Assembly: GCA_005881575.1 (NCBI GenBank)
Contig: VBCA01000035.1
Location: 1-51,998 of the forward strand
Source of the DNA: Betaproteobacteria bacterium
Lineage (GTDB): Bacteria > Pseudomonadota > Gammaproteobacteria > Burkholderiales > SG8-39
Reading direction: 5' to 3'
DNA length: 51,998 nucleotides
In this document: piece after piece, positions 19,409 to 28,820 of the stretch
Numbering within the stretch: the stretch's first letter is position 1
Layout of the letters: the number at the start of each line of letters is the position of its first letter
Position numbers and translations under genes: made by a program
Notes under the pieces: generated by a model
Told to the model about the DNA's origin: nothing
Databases searched by the model: none
The model's input: only the letters and a program-made list of their open reading frames with translations

Positions 19409-19450
19409 GCTCGATGACGCTCCAAGAACCGGGAACTTGCGCGCGGTCGC

Positions 19451-20122
19451 TCAGCGAAAGGTTCCGGGCGTGCCTGCAACGCGGTATTTGCGGATATCGC
19501 TTTGCTGTCCGATCAGGGCCTTGGCGAAGTCCTCGAGCATGTCATCGCTGACTTCCTGCGCAGGAACGGAGAAGTATTCCACCCCGAGGCCGAAGAGATG
19601 CGTCGCCTGGACGTGCAACTTGCCTTGGTCGTGATCCGCTTTGATGACGATGTCGGTGAGCACGGCTGCCGGAACGGTGAACTTCGCGCCGATGACGAAA
19701 CCCTTGGCGTTCTTCTTCTCCTCCTCGACGAATTTGACCTTGCTGAGCCACAGCGATTCGCGGATCCGCTGCATCGCGGGGGGCATGTCTTTCTCGATCA
19801 CCACGGTATCCGGCCCGGCCCACTTGACGAAGAAATGGGTCGTATCGAAATATTCTTTGTCGTTGATGCGCTTTTTCCGATAGTCGATGAACGACTCGGT
19901 AAACAGCAGATTCCGGAAATCGGCGACACCGGGAATCGAGTACACGAGGGGGCTGGTGGGCTTGACCACCCCGAGCTGCTTCAGCAGCTCGTGCACGTAC
20001 TGGAACGTTTGTTTCATCTTGTCTTCGACCAGCTTGAGCTTGTCTCCCTGCAGATTCTGCTGAAGAATCTGCTGCGTCTTCACCAAGTCGGCCTGTTTTT
20101 TCAGGTCGTCAAGAAGGCCCAT
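19451..20122 (-). CDS. Conserved-looking protein of unknown function (223 residues)
   Basis: I do not recognise a domain. There is no signal peptide or membrane helix. The first 55 residues are charged and rich in Lys, Leu and Gln, probably helical or coiled coil (DDLKKQADLVKTQQ start). The rest is mixed alpha/beta with FVEEEKKNAKGFVIGAKFTVPA and an ending of alternating charge. GGGGGA precedes the ATG. It follows rsmA by 71 bases in the same direction, so it may be the tail of the lptD-surA-pdxA-rsmA run or have its own promoter in the gap. Codon use matches its neighbours. Confidence 0.85.
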   Translation of the reverse strand: MGLLDDLKKQADLVKTQQILQQNLQGDKLKLVEDKMKQTFQYVHELLKQLGVVKPTSPLVYSIPGVADFRNLLFTESFIDYRKKRINDKEYFDTTHFFVKWAGPDTVVIEKDMPPAMQRIRESLWLSKVKFVEEEKKNAKGFVIGAKFTVPAAVLTDIVIKADHDQGKLHVQATHLFGLGVEYFSVPAQEVSDDMLEDFAKALIGQQSDIRKYRVAGTPGTFR

Positions 20123-20193
20123 TGCCGTCCCCCTGCTTCAAACTTCATATCCATCCACCTATACACCATTTTGCCAGCGGGCGTTTGCGGGGT

Positions 20194-20979
20194 CTAGTTG
20201 CGCCGCTGCGCGAGCCGGTTCGCGATTGTGACAAAAGCCGCAACCGGGAGATTTTGCGCGCGCTTGCCCGGGTCGATGCCCAGTTCGGCGAGATCAGAAG
20301 AGGAAATCAGCCCCGAAAGATTGTTTCTCAGAGTCTTTCGCCGCATGGAAAACGCCCGGGCGACGATTCCGGAGAAGCCGGCTTCATTCAAGGCATCGAG
20401 CTCCGCCATAGGACGCGGTACGAGGCGCACGACGGCGGAGTGAACTTTGGGCGGAGGCCGGAACGAACCGGGAGCGACCGTGAAGAGCCGTTCGAGGCGG
20501 AAGCGGTACTGCAGCGAGACCGACAGCCGCCCGTATTCGGGTTCCGACGGCTTCGCGATCATCCGTTCCACGACCTCGTGCTGAAGCATGAAATGGAGAT
20601 CCGTGCACCGTGCTGCCGCGGCGGCAACATGGAATAGGAGCGGCGTAGAAATATTGTAAGGGAGGTTCCCTACGACTCTGAGCGGCGCAGGCAGAGTTGC
20701 AAAGTCGAAGCGCAGCGCATCGGCTTGATGCACCGTCAGGCGGTCGACGGGGTAGCGCTCGCGCAACCGCGCGCTCAGGTCCCGATCGAGCTCCACGACG
20801 TGGAGGTGCTCGACCCGCTCGAGCAGCGGGGCCGTCAGCGCTCCGAGTCCGGGGCCGATTTCGACGATGTGCTCACCCGGGTGCGGTCCGATCGCGGAGA
20901 CGATGCGCTCTATGATCCCCCGGTCGACGAGAAAATGCTGACCGAATCTTTTTCTCGCAACATGCCGACCGGTCGTCAC
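20194..20979 (-). CDS. rsmA: 16S rRNA dimethyladenosine transferase RsmA (KsgA)
   Basis: Dimethylates two adjacent adenines in the 3' terminal helix of 16S rRNA. The 261-residue protein opens with RKRFGQHFLVD, has the SAM-binding EIGPGLGALT (about 41-50) and catalytic NLPYNIS (about 104-110), and VARAFSMRRKTLRNNL towards the end. Its start is GTG 20979, three bases after the pdxA stop. Confidence 0.97.
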   Translation of the reverse strand: MTTGRHVARKRFGQHFLVDRGIIERIVSAIGPHPGEHIVEIGPGLGALTAPLLERVEHLHVVELDRDLSARLRERYPVDRLTVHQADALRFDFATLPAPLRVVGNLPYNISTPLLFHVAAAAARCTDLHFMLQHEVVERMIAKPSEPEYGRLSVSLQYRFRLERLFTVAPGSFRPPPKVHSAVVRLVPRPMAELDALNEAGFSGIVARAFSMRRKTLRNNLSGLISSSDLAELGIDPGKRAQNLPVAAFVTIANRLAQRRN

Positions 20980-20982
20980 TGT

Positions 20983-22023
20983 CTAGCAGGCCGTCCGCAT
21001 CTCGGCGCGCGCCATTTCGATCGCCGCTTCGACCGCCTCGATGAGGCTGCCGGGTTCTGCCCGACCGGTGCCGGCGAGCTCGATCGCGGTGCCGTGGTCG
21101 GCCGAGGTGCGGACCATGGGCAGGCCGAGCGTGACGTTGATCCCCCTGCCGAAGCTCGCGTACTTGAGCACGGGCAGGCCCTGATCGTGATACATCGCAA
21201 GCACGCAATCGCCTGCGGCGAGCCGATCCGGAACGAACAGCGTATCCGCCGGCAGCGGTCCGGTGAGCTGCAGACCTTCAGCGCGCAATTTCTCGAGAAC
21301 CGGCCCGATCACTTCGATTTCCTCTCGCCCGAAATAGCCGCCCTCGCCGCCATGCGGATTGAGACCGGCAACCAGGATCCGCGGCGCGGAGATTCCGAAG
21401 CGGCGGATAAGCTCGGCGTGCAGGACCCGGATTGTGCGTTCGAGACCTTCGCGCGTCAGCGCGCGCGGCACATCCTTCAAGGCGAGGTGCGTGGTCGCGA
21501 GCGCCACGCGCAGGCCCCCGCCCGCGAGCACCATGACCACCTGAGCGGCGCCGGTGCGCTCGGCGAGATATTCCGTGTGGCCGACGAAAGGGATGCCGCC
21601 GTCGTTGATCACGCCCTTGTGCACGGGTGCGGTCGTGAGCGCAGCGAACTCCCCGGCTTTGCAGCCTTCGATTGCGCGGTCGATGAGCGAAATCACGTAG
21701 GGCGCGTTGCGCGGATCGAGCGTGCCCGCCCGACAGGGGACCGAGAGCGGGATATGCAGGCATGCGATCGAGCCCCGCGTCAAGCCTGCGCCGGGATCGC
21801 TCAGCTGAACGCGGAGCCCGAGCTGCCGGGCGCGGCTCTCGAGCATCTCCCGGTCTCCAAGAACAACGATGCGCGCGGCGAACCTGTTTCGCGCGAGAGC
21901 CAGACAGACATCCGGGCCAATGCCCGCCGGCTCTCCGGAGGTCACCGCTATGATCGGAACCGAATTCGAGCGCGACGCAATGCTTGCGCGAGACGCCGCC
22001 CGCTTTTCGAGTCGAGCGCTCAC
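20983..22023 (-). CDS. pdxA: 4-hydroxythreonine-4-phosphate dehydrogenase
   Basis: NAD-dependent step of pyridoxal phosphate synthesis. It has IAVTSGEPAGIGPD near the start, the metal-binding FVGHTEYLAERTG and YHDQGLPVLKY, and GLPMVRTSADHGTA near the end. I chose GTG 22023, which overlaps the surA stop (GTGA) and gives 346 residues with an N-terminal extension of about 20. The frame is open upstream into surA but has no homology there. Confidence 0.95.
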   Translation of the reverse strand: MSARLEKRAASRASIASRSNSVPIIAVTSGEPAGIGPDVCLALARNRFAARIVVLGDREMLESRARQLGLRVQLSDPGAGLTRGSIACLHIPLSVPCRAGTLDPRNAPYVISLIDRAIEGCKAGEFAALTTAPVHKGVINDGGIPFVGHTEYLAERTGAAQVVMVLAGGGLRVALATTHLALKDVPRALTREGLERTIRVLHAELIRRFGISAPRILVAGLNPHGGEGGYFGREEIEVIGPVLEKLRAEGLQLTGPLPADTLFVPDRLAAGDCVLAMYHDQGLPVLKYASFGRGINVTLGLPMVRTSADHGTAIELAGTGRAEPGSLIEAVEAAIEMARAEMRTAC

Positions 22024-23333
22024 CGTTCTTCGACCCGTATCTCGATGTAGGCGCGGTCGCGCAGCTGGCGCAGCCATTCCTGATAGGCCTCGTCACCCTT
22101 TCTATCGAGAATTGCCTTACGCGCCTCGATGCGCCTGCGCTCCGAGGACATGTCCGCGGTACGCCGCTCGAGCACTTGAATGAGATGCCATCCGAAGGGA
22201 GTCTTGACGGGCTGGCTTACATCCATCGGTTTCAGCTCCGCAAAAGCCCGCTCGAATTCCGGCACGGTATCTCCCGGATAGATCCATCCCAGATCTCCTC
22301 CCCGGGAAGCCGAGCCGTCGTCCGAATTAAGGCGCGCGAGCTCCGCGAAGTTCACTCCGTTGACGATGCGTTCCCGCAGGCTGAGGAGCTTCCTCTTGGC
22401 TTCGTCCTCGGAAACGAGATCGTTGGTACGTACCAGGATATGACGCACGTGCGCCTGCTCGACGAGGAGAGGCGCGCCGGCGCCGCGCAGCTCGAGGAGC
22501 TTGAGCACGTGGAACCCGGCGGCGCTTCGAAACACGTTGCTGATGTCTCCAGGCTTCAGGCCCGCCAGGGCCTCGACGTACAATTCCGGCAGGCGCTGCT
22601 GACTGCGCCAACCCATTACACCCCCCTGAAGCGCATCAGGCGCATCGGAGTACGTTGCGGCGAGCCGGGCGAAATCCGCGCCGTCCCTGAGCCGCCTGAC
22701 CACTTCCTCGGCGCGGGCGCGCCGGCTTTCCAGCTGCTCGGGGGTCGCCTGCTCGGGTACCCGGACCAGAATGTGCTCGATGTTGTATTCGGTCGCAGTG
22801 TCTTTTCGTTCGCTCTGCTCGAGCAGCAGATTCTCGATCTCCCCTTCGCTGACCGTGATCTTCCCGGTGACTTCGCGGTCCCGCAAGCGATTCATCAGGA
22901 TCTCATTGCGAAGTTCTTCCCGAAACGCGTCGAAACGGATCGAATCGCGCTCGAGCGTCTGCCTGAATTCTGTCAGTGAGAGCTTGTTCCCCTCCGCGAC
23001 CCGGCTGACGGTGCGATCGAGCTCCAAATCGTCCACGCGCACCCCCGTCTCGCGGGCATATTGCAGCTGGACTTTTTCGATGATGAGGCGCTCCAGTACC
23101 TGGCGCTCGATCTCGGCGCGAGCCGGAAGGGTTGTCCCGCGGCGCTCCAGCTCCTTCTGCATGCGATTCATCCGCTCCGTCAGCTCGTACTGCGTGATCA
23201 CCTCCTTGTTGACCACCGCAACGATCCGGTCGATCAGGTCGATGTGCGCCGGTGCGGCCTGCTCCGGGCGAGGGCTCTGCGCGAGCGCTGTCCCCCAAGC
23301 GATCAGAGGGAGTATGGCAAGGAGAAATCTCAT
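22020..23333 (-). CDS. surA: Periplasmic chaperone and peptidyl-prolyl isomerase SurA
   Basis: Escorts outer-membrane proteins, including LptD, across the periplasm. The 437-residue precursor has a signal peptide ending in TALAQ (about 19), an N-terminal chaperone domain from IDRIVAVVNKEVITQYEL, and two parvulin domains beginning at EHILVRVPEQ and RHILVRTND. It lies 32 bases after lptD, the classic order in Proteobacteria. Confidence 0.97.
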   Translation of the reverse strand: MRFLLAILPLIAWGTALAQSPRPEQAAPAHIDLIDRIVAVVNKEVITQYELTERMNRMQKELERRGTTLPARAEIERQVLERLIIEKVQLQYARETGVRVDDLELDRTVSRVAEGNKLSLTEFRQTLERDSIRFDAFREELRNEILMNRLRDREVTGKITVSEGEIENLLLEQSERKDTATEYNIEHILVRVPEQATPEQLESRRARAEEVVRRLRDGADFARLAATYSDAPDALQGGVMGWRSQQRLPELYVEALAGLKPGDISNVFRSAAGFHVLKLLELRGAGAPLLVEQAHVRHILVRTNDLVSEDEAKRKLLSLRERIVNGVNFAELARLNSDDGSASRGGDLGWIYPGDTVPEFERAFAELKPMDVSQPVKTPFGWHLIQVLERRTADMSSERRRIEARKAILDRKGDEAYQEWLRQLRDRAYIEIRVEER

Positions 23334-23365
23334 CGTTTCAATTTTCCCGGATTTCAGGCCCGATG

Positions 23366-25711
23366 TCAGTCGTAGAAATCAAATGGGCCTCCAGGCTTCC
23401 GGTCGGGTGAGGGTGCGTTGATGCGCTGATAACCCGGAATGTTGCGTTTCAAGGCCTCGAAGGGATTGGACCCAATGCGCGAAAAGCCGTTCAGCTCCAG
23501 CTGCAGGAACACGCTCGACGACGAAGTGCCGCCAGGCAGCGCAAATCGCTGCACGATGATGCGGCTTGTCCAGCAGTCGGCTCCGTATTCGAGCCCGCCT
23601 ATGCCTTCGACGATCCGGCTGTCGACGAGCGAGTAATTGAAACGCCCGACGCCGTACCAGCGCCCGGCTATCAGCCACTGCGCCGACAGGTCCACCTGCT
23701 TGAGCGGCCCCGTCTGCGTGATGTCCCCGCTCAGGTACCGGTAGCTCAGGTTGAGCGCCTTGAGTCCCTCGGGCCGATAGCGTGCTGCCACGGTCAGGCG
23801 CTCGGTGCGGTAGTCGCGTTGATCGTATTCGGAAGCACCCTCGAGGGTCCAGTGCTCGCTCACGCGCCCCGACAGCGCGGCGAGCCAGTTCGATGCGTTG
23901 TAAGTGCGCGGCGTGTCGCTGGGAGTGAGCGTGACCCGCTGGTCCCTGAAATAGTAGCGCTGACCGAACGTACCGCGCAGCACTTCCTGCCCGCTCGAAG
24001 GCAGAAGCATGCGGGAGCTAACCGCTGCGGTGAGCTGGCGCGCGTCGTTGATGCGATCGCCGCCCGAAAACATGTTTTCGGAAAAGATCTGGGCGTAGTT
24101 GAAGTCCGCGATCGCGGTGTCAAACAGCGGAATTTGGTCTTGGTCGCGAAACGGGATATAGACGTAGTAGAAGCGCGGTTCGAGCGTCTGCGTGACCTCT
24201 TGCCCGAACGCGTGGGTCGCTCTCTCGTAGATCAGCCCGCTGTCGACGCTGAAAATGGGAAGCGAGCGGCTGGTTGAATTCGGGAATGCAGCGGCGTTAA
24301 CGGTCGGTGCTACATGGATAGGGAAGGGGTTTGCGGTCGGTACCGGGATCGCGGGGATCTCATAAAGCGAATAGTACGTGTAGTGCACCCCGACCTTCGG
24401 CGTGAGGAAGGCGCCCGGCGTGATGAGCGGCAGGCTGAGGGTCGGATAGAACGTCGAGCGCTTGCCATTCACCAGCGTAGGGTGGGTGAAGTCGACGAAC
24501 TCGGCCGAGGACCCGAAGTCGAAGCCGCCGATGTCCTGGCGCAGAGTGGACAAGGTGAGCTGAGGGGTGCGGCCGTAAGGGACCACGATCGGATTGTCCG
24601 GGTCCTGCAGGACCTGGAACCGTTGTACCCGCGCCGTCGCGGAGTAACTGCCCGTGTCCCACCACTTGCCGTTGTAGGTCAAAAAGCCCTCGCGAGGCAG
24701 CGTGGCCTGCGAAGCAATGTTGATGCGGGTCGCAAGGTCGCGGAAATAGCTGTCGTCGGAGACTTTGTTCAGGTTGAGTCCGCCAAGGAGGGAGCCATCG
24801 CGGTTGTAGCTGCTGACCAGGTTCATGCCATAGCGGCGGCGATCCGCGATACGGTCATTCGGGAGTATCTCCGCGCTGAAATCGCCTTTGTAATCCCTCT
24901 GCAAATAACGGAACTCCTCCGCGACCTGCAATCCGCGCTTTTCCATGTAACGCGGCGTCAGCGTCAGGTCGTAGTTAGGCGCGAGATTCAGGTAATACGG
25001 AATTCCGACCTCGGGCCCGCTCTTCCCGGTCACGCCGATCGAAGGCGGGAGAAAGCCCGATTTGCGCTGGTTATTGAGAGAGAAGTCAAAAGAGGGCGCC
25101 GCGATGATGGGCAGTCCCTCGAAGTACACGCGCGCTCCGCGGGCGGTCCCCGCGTCGCGCGTGAAATCCAGTTCCAGCTCGTCGGCCTTGACCAGCCAGC
25201 CGTCGTCGCCCGGCTTGCAGGAGGTGAAGGAGCCGTCCTTGATTCGGTACTGGCTTTCACCCAGGAGTTCGATCGACTCGGCCTGCCCGCGCGCCGAAAA
25301 GAGTGCCTGACCGGTCTTCGCACGCGGCGTGAAAGTAAAATCCGGTTTCTCGAATACTCCGGTCGCATCCCTGATCGAATACCTCAGCGCGGGCCCCTTC
25401 AAGGTGTCGCCGTTGCGTTGAAGGCGCACGTTCCCGCGGGCTTCGACGTCTTCGTTTCCTTCGTGATAGGTCAAGGAGTCGGCCCGGATCGACAAGTCCC
25501 CTCGACGCAGGCTCGCGTTACCCTGAGCGCTCGTGTCCTTACCGGCGACACCTTCGATGCGGTCCGCGTCGAGGATGATTGGCAAGGCGTCCGTCTTGGA
25601 GCGTTGCTCCGAAGAACTCCGCGGCTGAAGTCCCTGCCCCTGTGCAGTCACCGCGACAGAACAGGACAGCGCAAGGGCCAACGCCGCACTGCGGGCAAGT
25701 AAGCAAGACAT
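23366..25711 (-). CDS. lptD: LPS-assembly outer membrane protein LptD
   Basis: Outer-membrane barrel that inserts lipopolysaccharide with LptE. The 781-residue precursor has a signal peptide ending near VTAQG, an N-terminal jellyroll (about 45-190, starting ILDADRIEGV) and a barrel from about 210 onwards. The mature protein has only two cysteines, Cys165 (SFTSCKPGDDGW) and Cys713 (GADCWTSR), where E. coli has four. Both positions match family cysteines, so a single disulfide between the domains is expected. It is divergent from amgK, 88 bases away. Confidence 0.96.
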   Translation of the reverse strand: MSCLLARSAALALALSCSVAVTAQGQGLQPRSSSEQRSKTDALPIILDADRIEGVAGKDTSAQGNASLRRGDLSIRADSLTYHEGNEDVEARGNVRLQRNGDTLKGPALRYSIRDATGVFEKPDFTFTPRAKTGQALFSARGQAESIELLGESQYRIKDGSFTSCKPGDDGWLVKADELELDFTRDAGTARGARVYFEGLPIIAAPSFDFSLNNQRKSGFLPPSIGVTGKSGPEVGIPYYLNLAPNYDLTLTPRYMEKRGLQVAEEFRYLQRDYKGDFSAEILPNDRIADRRRYGMNLVSSYNRDGSLLGGLNLNKVSDDSYFRDLATRINIASQATLPREGFLTYNGKWWDTGSYSATARVQRFQVLQDPDNPIVVPYGRTPQLTLSTLRQDIGGFDFGSSAEFVDFTHPTLVNGKRSTFYPTLSLPLITPGAFLTPKVGVHYTYYSLYEIPAIPVPTANPFPIHVAPTVNAAAFPNSTSRSLPIFSVDSGLIYERATHAFGQEVTQTLEPRFYYVYIPFRDQDQIPLFDTAIADFNYAQIFSENMFSGGDRINDARQLTAAVSSRMLLPSSGQEVLRGTFGQRYYFRDQRVTLTPSDTPRTYNASNWLAALSGRVSEHWTLEGASEYDQRDYRTERLTVAARYRPEGLKALNLSYRYLSGDITQTGPLKQVDLSAQWLIAGRWYGVGRFNYSLVDSRIVEGIGGLEYGADCWTSRIIVQRFALPGGTSSSSVFLQLELNGFSRIGSNPFEALKRNIPGYQRINAPSPDRKPGGPFDFYD

Positions 25712-25799
25712 ATCGGAGAAGCCTGGACCTGGGCTTTTGAGCGGGTGCTAAAATCGCACAAATCTGCGGCGAAGGCAATTCTTTGTTTCAGGAGGATTT

Positions 25800-26798
25800 T
25801 TGGACCGCGCAACGCAGTTGCGCCGATGGCTGGCGGCAACCCTTGGAAGGGGCGATTTCAGCATAACGCCCGCCTCCGACGACGCGAGCTTTCGGCGTTA
25901 CTTTCGGATTCGACGCGGCGAATCAGAGCTCTCGCTCATCGCGATGGACGCGCCGCCGGACAAGGAGAGCTGCGGGCCCTTCGTGCGTGTAGCGCATCTC
26001 CTTGCCGAGGCCGGAGCGCACGTGCCCAAAATTCATGCGCAGGATCTCGAACAGGGCTTTCTGCTGCTTTCGGATCTGGGCGACACGACTTACCTGGACG
26101 CGCTCGACGAGCACAACGCCGGAAAGCTTTACGAAGACGCGCTCGACGCACTGCTCAAGATTCAGCGGGCGAGCCGCCCCGGATTGCTCCCCGATTACAG
26201 CAGGGAATTGCTCGAGAAGGAACTTCGCCTTTTCCCCGTCTGGTACGTGGCGCGCCAGCTGCGCCGCGAGCTCGACGCGTCACAACTCCAGACGCTGGAG
26301 AAAGCGTTTTCGACGATCCTCGACAACAACCTCGCCCAGGCACGGGTGTTCGTGCACCGCGACTACCACTCGCGCAACCTCATGGTCTGCGAGCCCTGCC
26401 CGGGAATTCTCGATTTTCAGGATGCGGTCTACGGCCCGATCACCTACGACCTCGTATCGCTCCTGCGCGACGCCTACATCGCTTGGGGCGAGGAACGCGT
26501 CATCGATTGGGCGATCCGCTATTGGGAGAAGGCCCGCGCCCAGCGGCTGCCGGTCCGCGGTGATTTCGCCGATTTCTATCGGGATTTCGAGTGGATGGGA
26601 GCCCAGCGCCAGCTCAAGGTGCTGGGAATCTTCGCGCGCCTTTCCTTTCGGGACGGCAAGGACGGCTATCTGAAAGACCAGCCGCTCGTGATGAGCTACC
26701 TGCGGCGCACGTGCGAGCGTTATCACGAGCTTGCCGCGCTCGGGCGCCTGCTTGAGGAGCTCGAGCCAGAGGAAAGGCGCGTTGGCCATACGCTCTGA
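25800..26798 (+). CDS. amgK: N-acetylmuramate/N-acetylglucosamine kinase AmgK
   Basis: Aminoglycoside-phosphotransferase-fold sugar kinase that phosphorylates MurNAc at the anomeric position in peptidoglycan recycling. In the 332-residue product the catalytic loop is HRDYHSRN (His186, Asp188, Asn193) and the metal Asp is Asp205 in ILDFQDAVYGP. The start is TTG 25800; AGGAGG four bases upstream decides it, and no ATG is near. The identification rests on the fold plus adjacent murU and divergent lptD, the same arrangement as in Pseudomonas. Confidence 0.9.
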   Translation: MDRATQLRRWLAATLGRGDFSITPASDDASFRRYFRIRRGESELSLIAMDAPPDKESCGPFVRVAHLLAEAGAHVPKIHAQDLEQGFLLLSDLGDTTYLDALDEHNAGKLYEDALDALLKIQRASRPGLLPDYSRELLEKELRLFPVWYVARQLRRELDASQLQTLEKAFSTILDNNLAQARVFVHRDYHSRNLMVCEPCPGILDFQDAVYGPITYDLVSLLRDAYIAWGEERVIDWAIRYWEKARAQRLPVRGDFADFYRDFEWMGAQRQLKVLGIFARLSFRDGKDGYLKDQPLVMSYLRRTCERYHELAALGRLLEELEPEERRVGHTL

Positions 26799-26808
26799 TT
26801 TTCGAACA

Positions 26809-27474
26809 ATGAAAGCCATGATTCTTTCGGCAGGGCGAGGCGAGCGCATGAGACCCCTCACCGACACGATCCCCAAAGTGCTCCTCGAAGTGCGCGGCAA
26901 AGCTCTGATCGTCCGGTTGATCGAGGCGCTCGCGCGCTCGGGCATTCGCGAGATCGTGATCAATCACGCGCACCTCGGTCATATGATCGAAGCCGCGCTC
27001 GGCGATGGACGCCGCTTCGGCGTCGCGATCGGCTACTCGCGCGAAGCCGAAGCGCTCGAAACCGCCGGCGGAATTGCCCTGGCGCTTCCCCTGCTCGGCG
27101 AGAGGCCGTTCCTCGCCGTGAACGGCGACCTCCTCTGCGACTTCGACTTCTCCGCTCTCATCGGGACTGCGCTGGAACAGAATCTCGCGCACCTGGTGCT
27201 GGTCCCGAATCCGCCGCATCACACGCAAGGAGACTTCGCGCTGAACGGCAAACAGGTCGCCGACGCAGGACAAACCAAGCTCACCTTCAGCGGCATCGGT
27301 CTTTACCGGCCGGAACTTTTCTCGAGCATCAGGCCGGGCTCGAAGGGACAGCTTGCAACGCTCTTGCGCGCGGCGATGGCGCGCGGGCTGGTCACGGGCG
27401 AGGTGCACCGCGGCGTCTGGCATGATGTCGGCACGCCCGCGCGGCTTTCCGCGTTGAACGAGCGTGTCGCTTGA
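26809..27474 (+). CDS. murU: N-acetylmuramate alpha-1-phosphate uridylyltransferase MurU
   Basis: Makes UDP-MurNAc from MurNAc-1-phosphate, bypassing MurA. The 221-residue nucleotidyltransferase has AMILSAGRGERMRPLTD at the start, PKVLLEVRGKALI, VNGDLLCDFDF and HDVGTPARL at the end. ATG 26809 follows the amgK stop by 10 bases and lacks a clear ribosome-binding site, so translation may depend on amgK. Its stop overlaps a TTG in the pepP frame. Confidence 0.92.
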   Translation: MKAMILSAGRGERMRPLTDTIPKVLLEVRGKALIVRLIEALARSGIREIVINHAHLGHMIEAALGDGRRFGVAIGYSREAEALETAGGIALALPLLGERPFLAVNGDLLCDFDFSALIGTALEQNLAHLVLVPNPPHHTQGDFALNGKQVADAGQTKLTFSGIGLYRPELFSSIRPGSKGQLATLLRAAMARGLVTGEVHRGVWHDVGTPARLSALNERVA

Positions 27475-27506
27475 TCGTCGCCGCAAAGCGGACGACAATC
27501 GCGGCA

Positions 27507-28820
27507 ATGGACACCACCAGCAATCTTTCGCGCTGCGCCGAGCGCCGCCACGCGCTGCAGCTGCGCATGGGGAAAGGCGTCGCGATCATTCCGACCGCAC
27601 CGGAACGCATCCGCAATCGCGACAGCGATTACCTTTACCGTTTCGACAGCTATTTCTACTACCTGAGCGGGTTTCCCGAGCCCGAGGCGATGCTGGTCCT
27701 CCTCGCCGGAGAGGAGCCCAAGTCGATTCTCTTCTGCCGCGAGCGCAGTCCGGAGCGCGAGCTCTGGGAAGGCGTCCGCAACGGCCCCGAGGGCGCAAGA
27801 GCCGCCTTTGGTTTCGATGAGGCCTATCCCGTGGGGTCGCTCGACGAGCACATGCCGAAGCTCCTCGCCGATCAGCCTGCGCTTTACTACGCCCCTGGAG
27901 CCGACGCGGGTTGGGACGGGCGCATTATGGGATGGCTGAATCAAGTCCGGGCGCAGGCGCGCGCGGGCGTCACTGCGCCTGCCGAGATCCGCGACGTGCG
28001 CACCGCGCTCGACGACATGCGTCTCATCAAGGACGAAGGGGAGCTCGCCGTGATGCGCCGCGCGGCCGCGATCTCGGTGGCCGCCCACGAACGCGCGATG
28101 CGCGCGACCCGCCCCGGACGCAGTGAATACGAGATCGAGGCGGAGCTTCTCTACGAGTTTCGCCGCCGCGGCGCGCAGTACCCCGCGTACTGGCCTATCG
28201 TCGCCGGAGGAGCCAACGCCTGCATCCTGCATTACCGCGACAACAACGCGCGGCTCGCCGACGGGGATCTTTTGCTGATCGACGCGGGCTGTGAACTGGA
28301 CGGATACGCCTCGGATGTGACGCGGACTTTCCCCGTGAGCGGAAAATTCAGCGGCCCGCAGAAGGACATCTACGAACTGGTGCTCGCCGCGCAAACCGCG
28401 GCGATCGCGAGGGTAAAGCCGGGCAACCGCTGGGACGATCCGCACGATGCCGCGGTGAGGACGCTCGCTCAAGGATTCCTGGATTTGGGGCTGTGCTGCG
28501 GGACGCTCGAAAAAGTGATCGAGACCGAGGATTACAAGCGCTTCTACATGCACCGCACCGGACATTGGCTCGGCCTGGACGTCCACGACGCCGGAGAATA
28601 CAAATCGGACGGGGAATGGCGCCGCCTCGAGCCGGGCATGACCTTGACCGTAGAACCGGGCTGCTACATCCGGCCTGCCGACGACGTACCTCGGCAATTC
28701 TGGAACACGGGCGTGCGCATCGAAGACGACGTTGTCGTAACGCCCTCGGGGTGCGAAGTATTGACTGCAGCCGCACCGAACTCGGTCCGGGATATGGAGG
28801 CTCTGGTTGGTCGTGGCTGA
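27507..28820 (+). CDS. pepP: Xaa-Pro aminopeptidase P
   Basis: Releases N-terminal residues ahead of proline. The 437-residue protein has the N-terminal creatinase-like domain (DSDYLYRFDSYFYYLSGFPEPEA) and a pita-bread metal domain with the ligands in LLIDAGCELDGYASDVTRTFP, TGHWLGLDVHD, EPGCY and GVRIEDD. I chose ATG 27507, which gives the usual length; TTG 27471, overlapping the murU stop, would add 12 residues. Confidence 0.94.
   Translation: MDTTSNLSRCAERRHALQLRMGKGVAIIPTAPERIRNRDSDYLYRFDSYFYYLSGFPEPEAMLVLLAGEEPKSILFCRERSPERELWEGVRNGPEGARAAFGFDEAYPVGSLDEHMPKLLADQPALYYAPGADAGWDGRIMGWLNQVRAQARAGVTAPAEIRDVRTALDDMRLIKDEGELAVMRRAAAISVAAHERAMRATRPGRSEYEIEAELLYEFRRRGAQYPAYWPIVAGGANACILHYRDNNARLADGDLLLIDAGCELDGYASDVTRTFPVSGKFSGPQKDIYELVLAAQTAAIARVKPGNRWDDPHDAAVRTLAQGFLDLGLCCGTLEKVIETEDYKRFYMHRTGHWLGLDVHDAGEYKSDGEWRRLEPGMTLTVEPGCYIRPADDVPRQFWNTGVRIEDDVVVTPSGCEVLTAAAPNSVRDMEALVGRG

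Noticed and set aside
25740-25799. Promoters in the lptD-amgK divergent gap
   Set aside because: TAAAAT-like and GATTTT-like -10 elements exist, but no convincing -35 on either strand.
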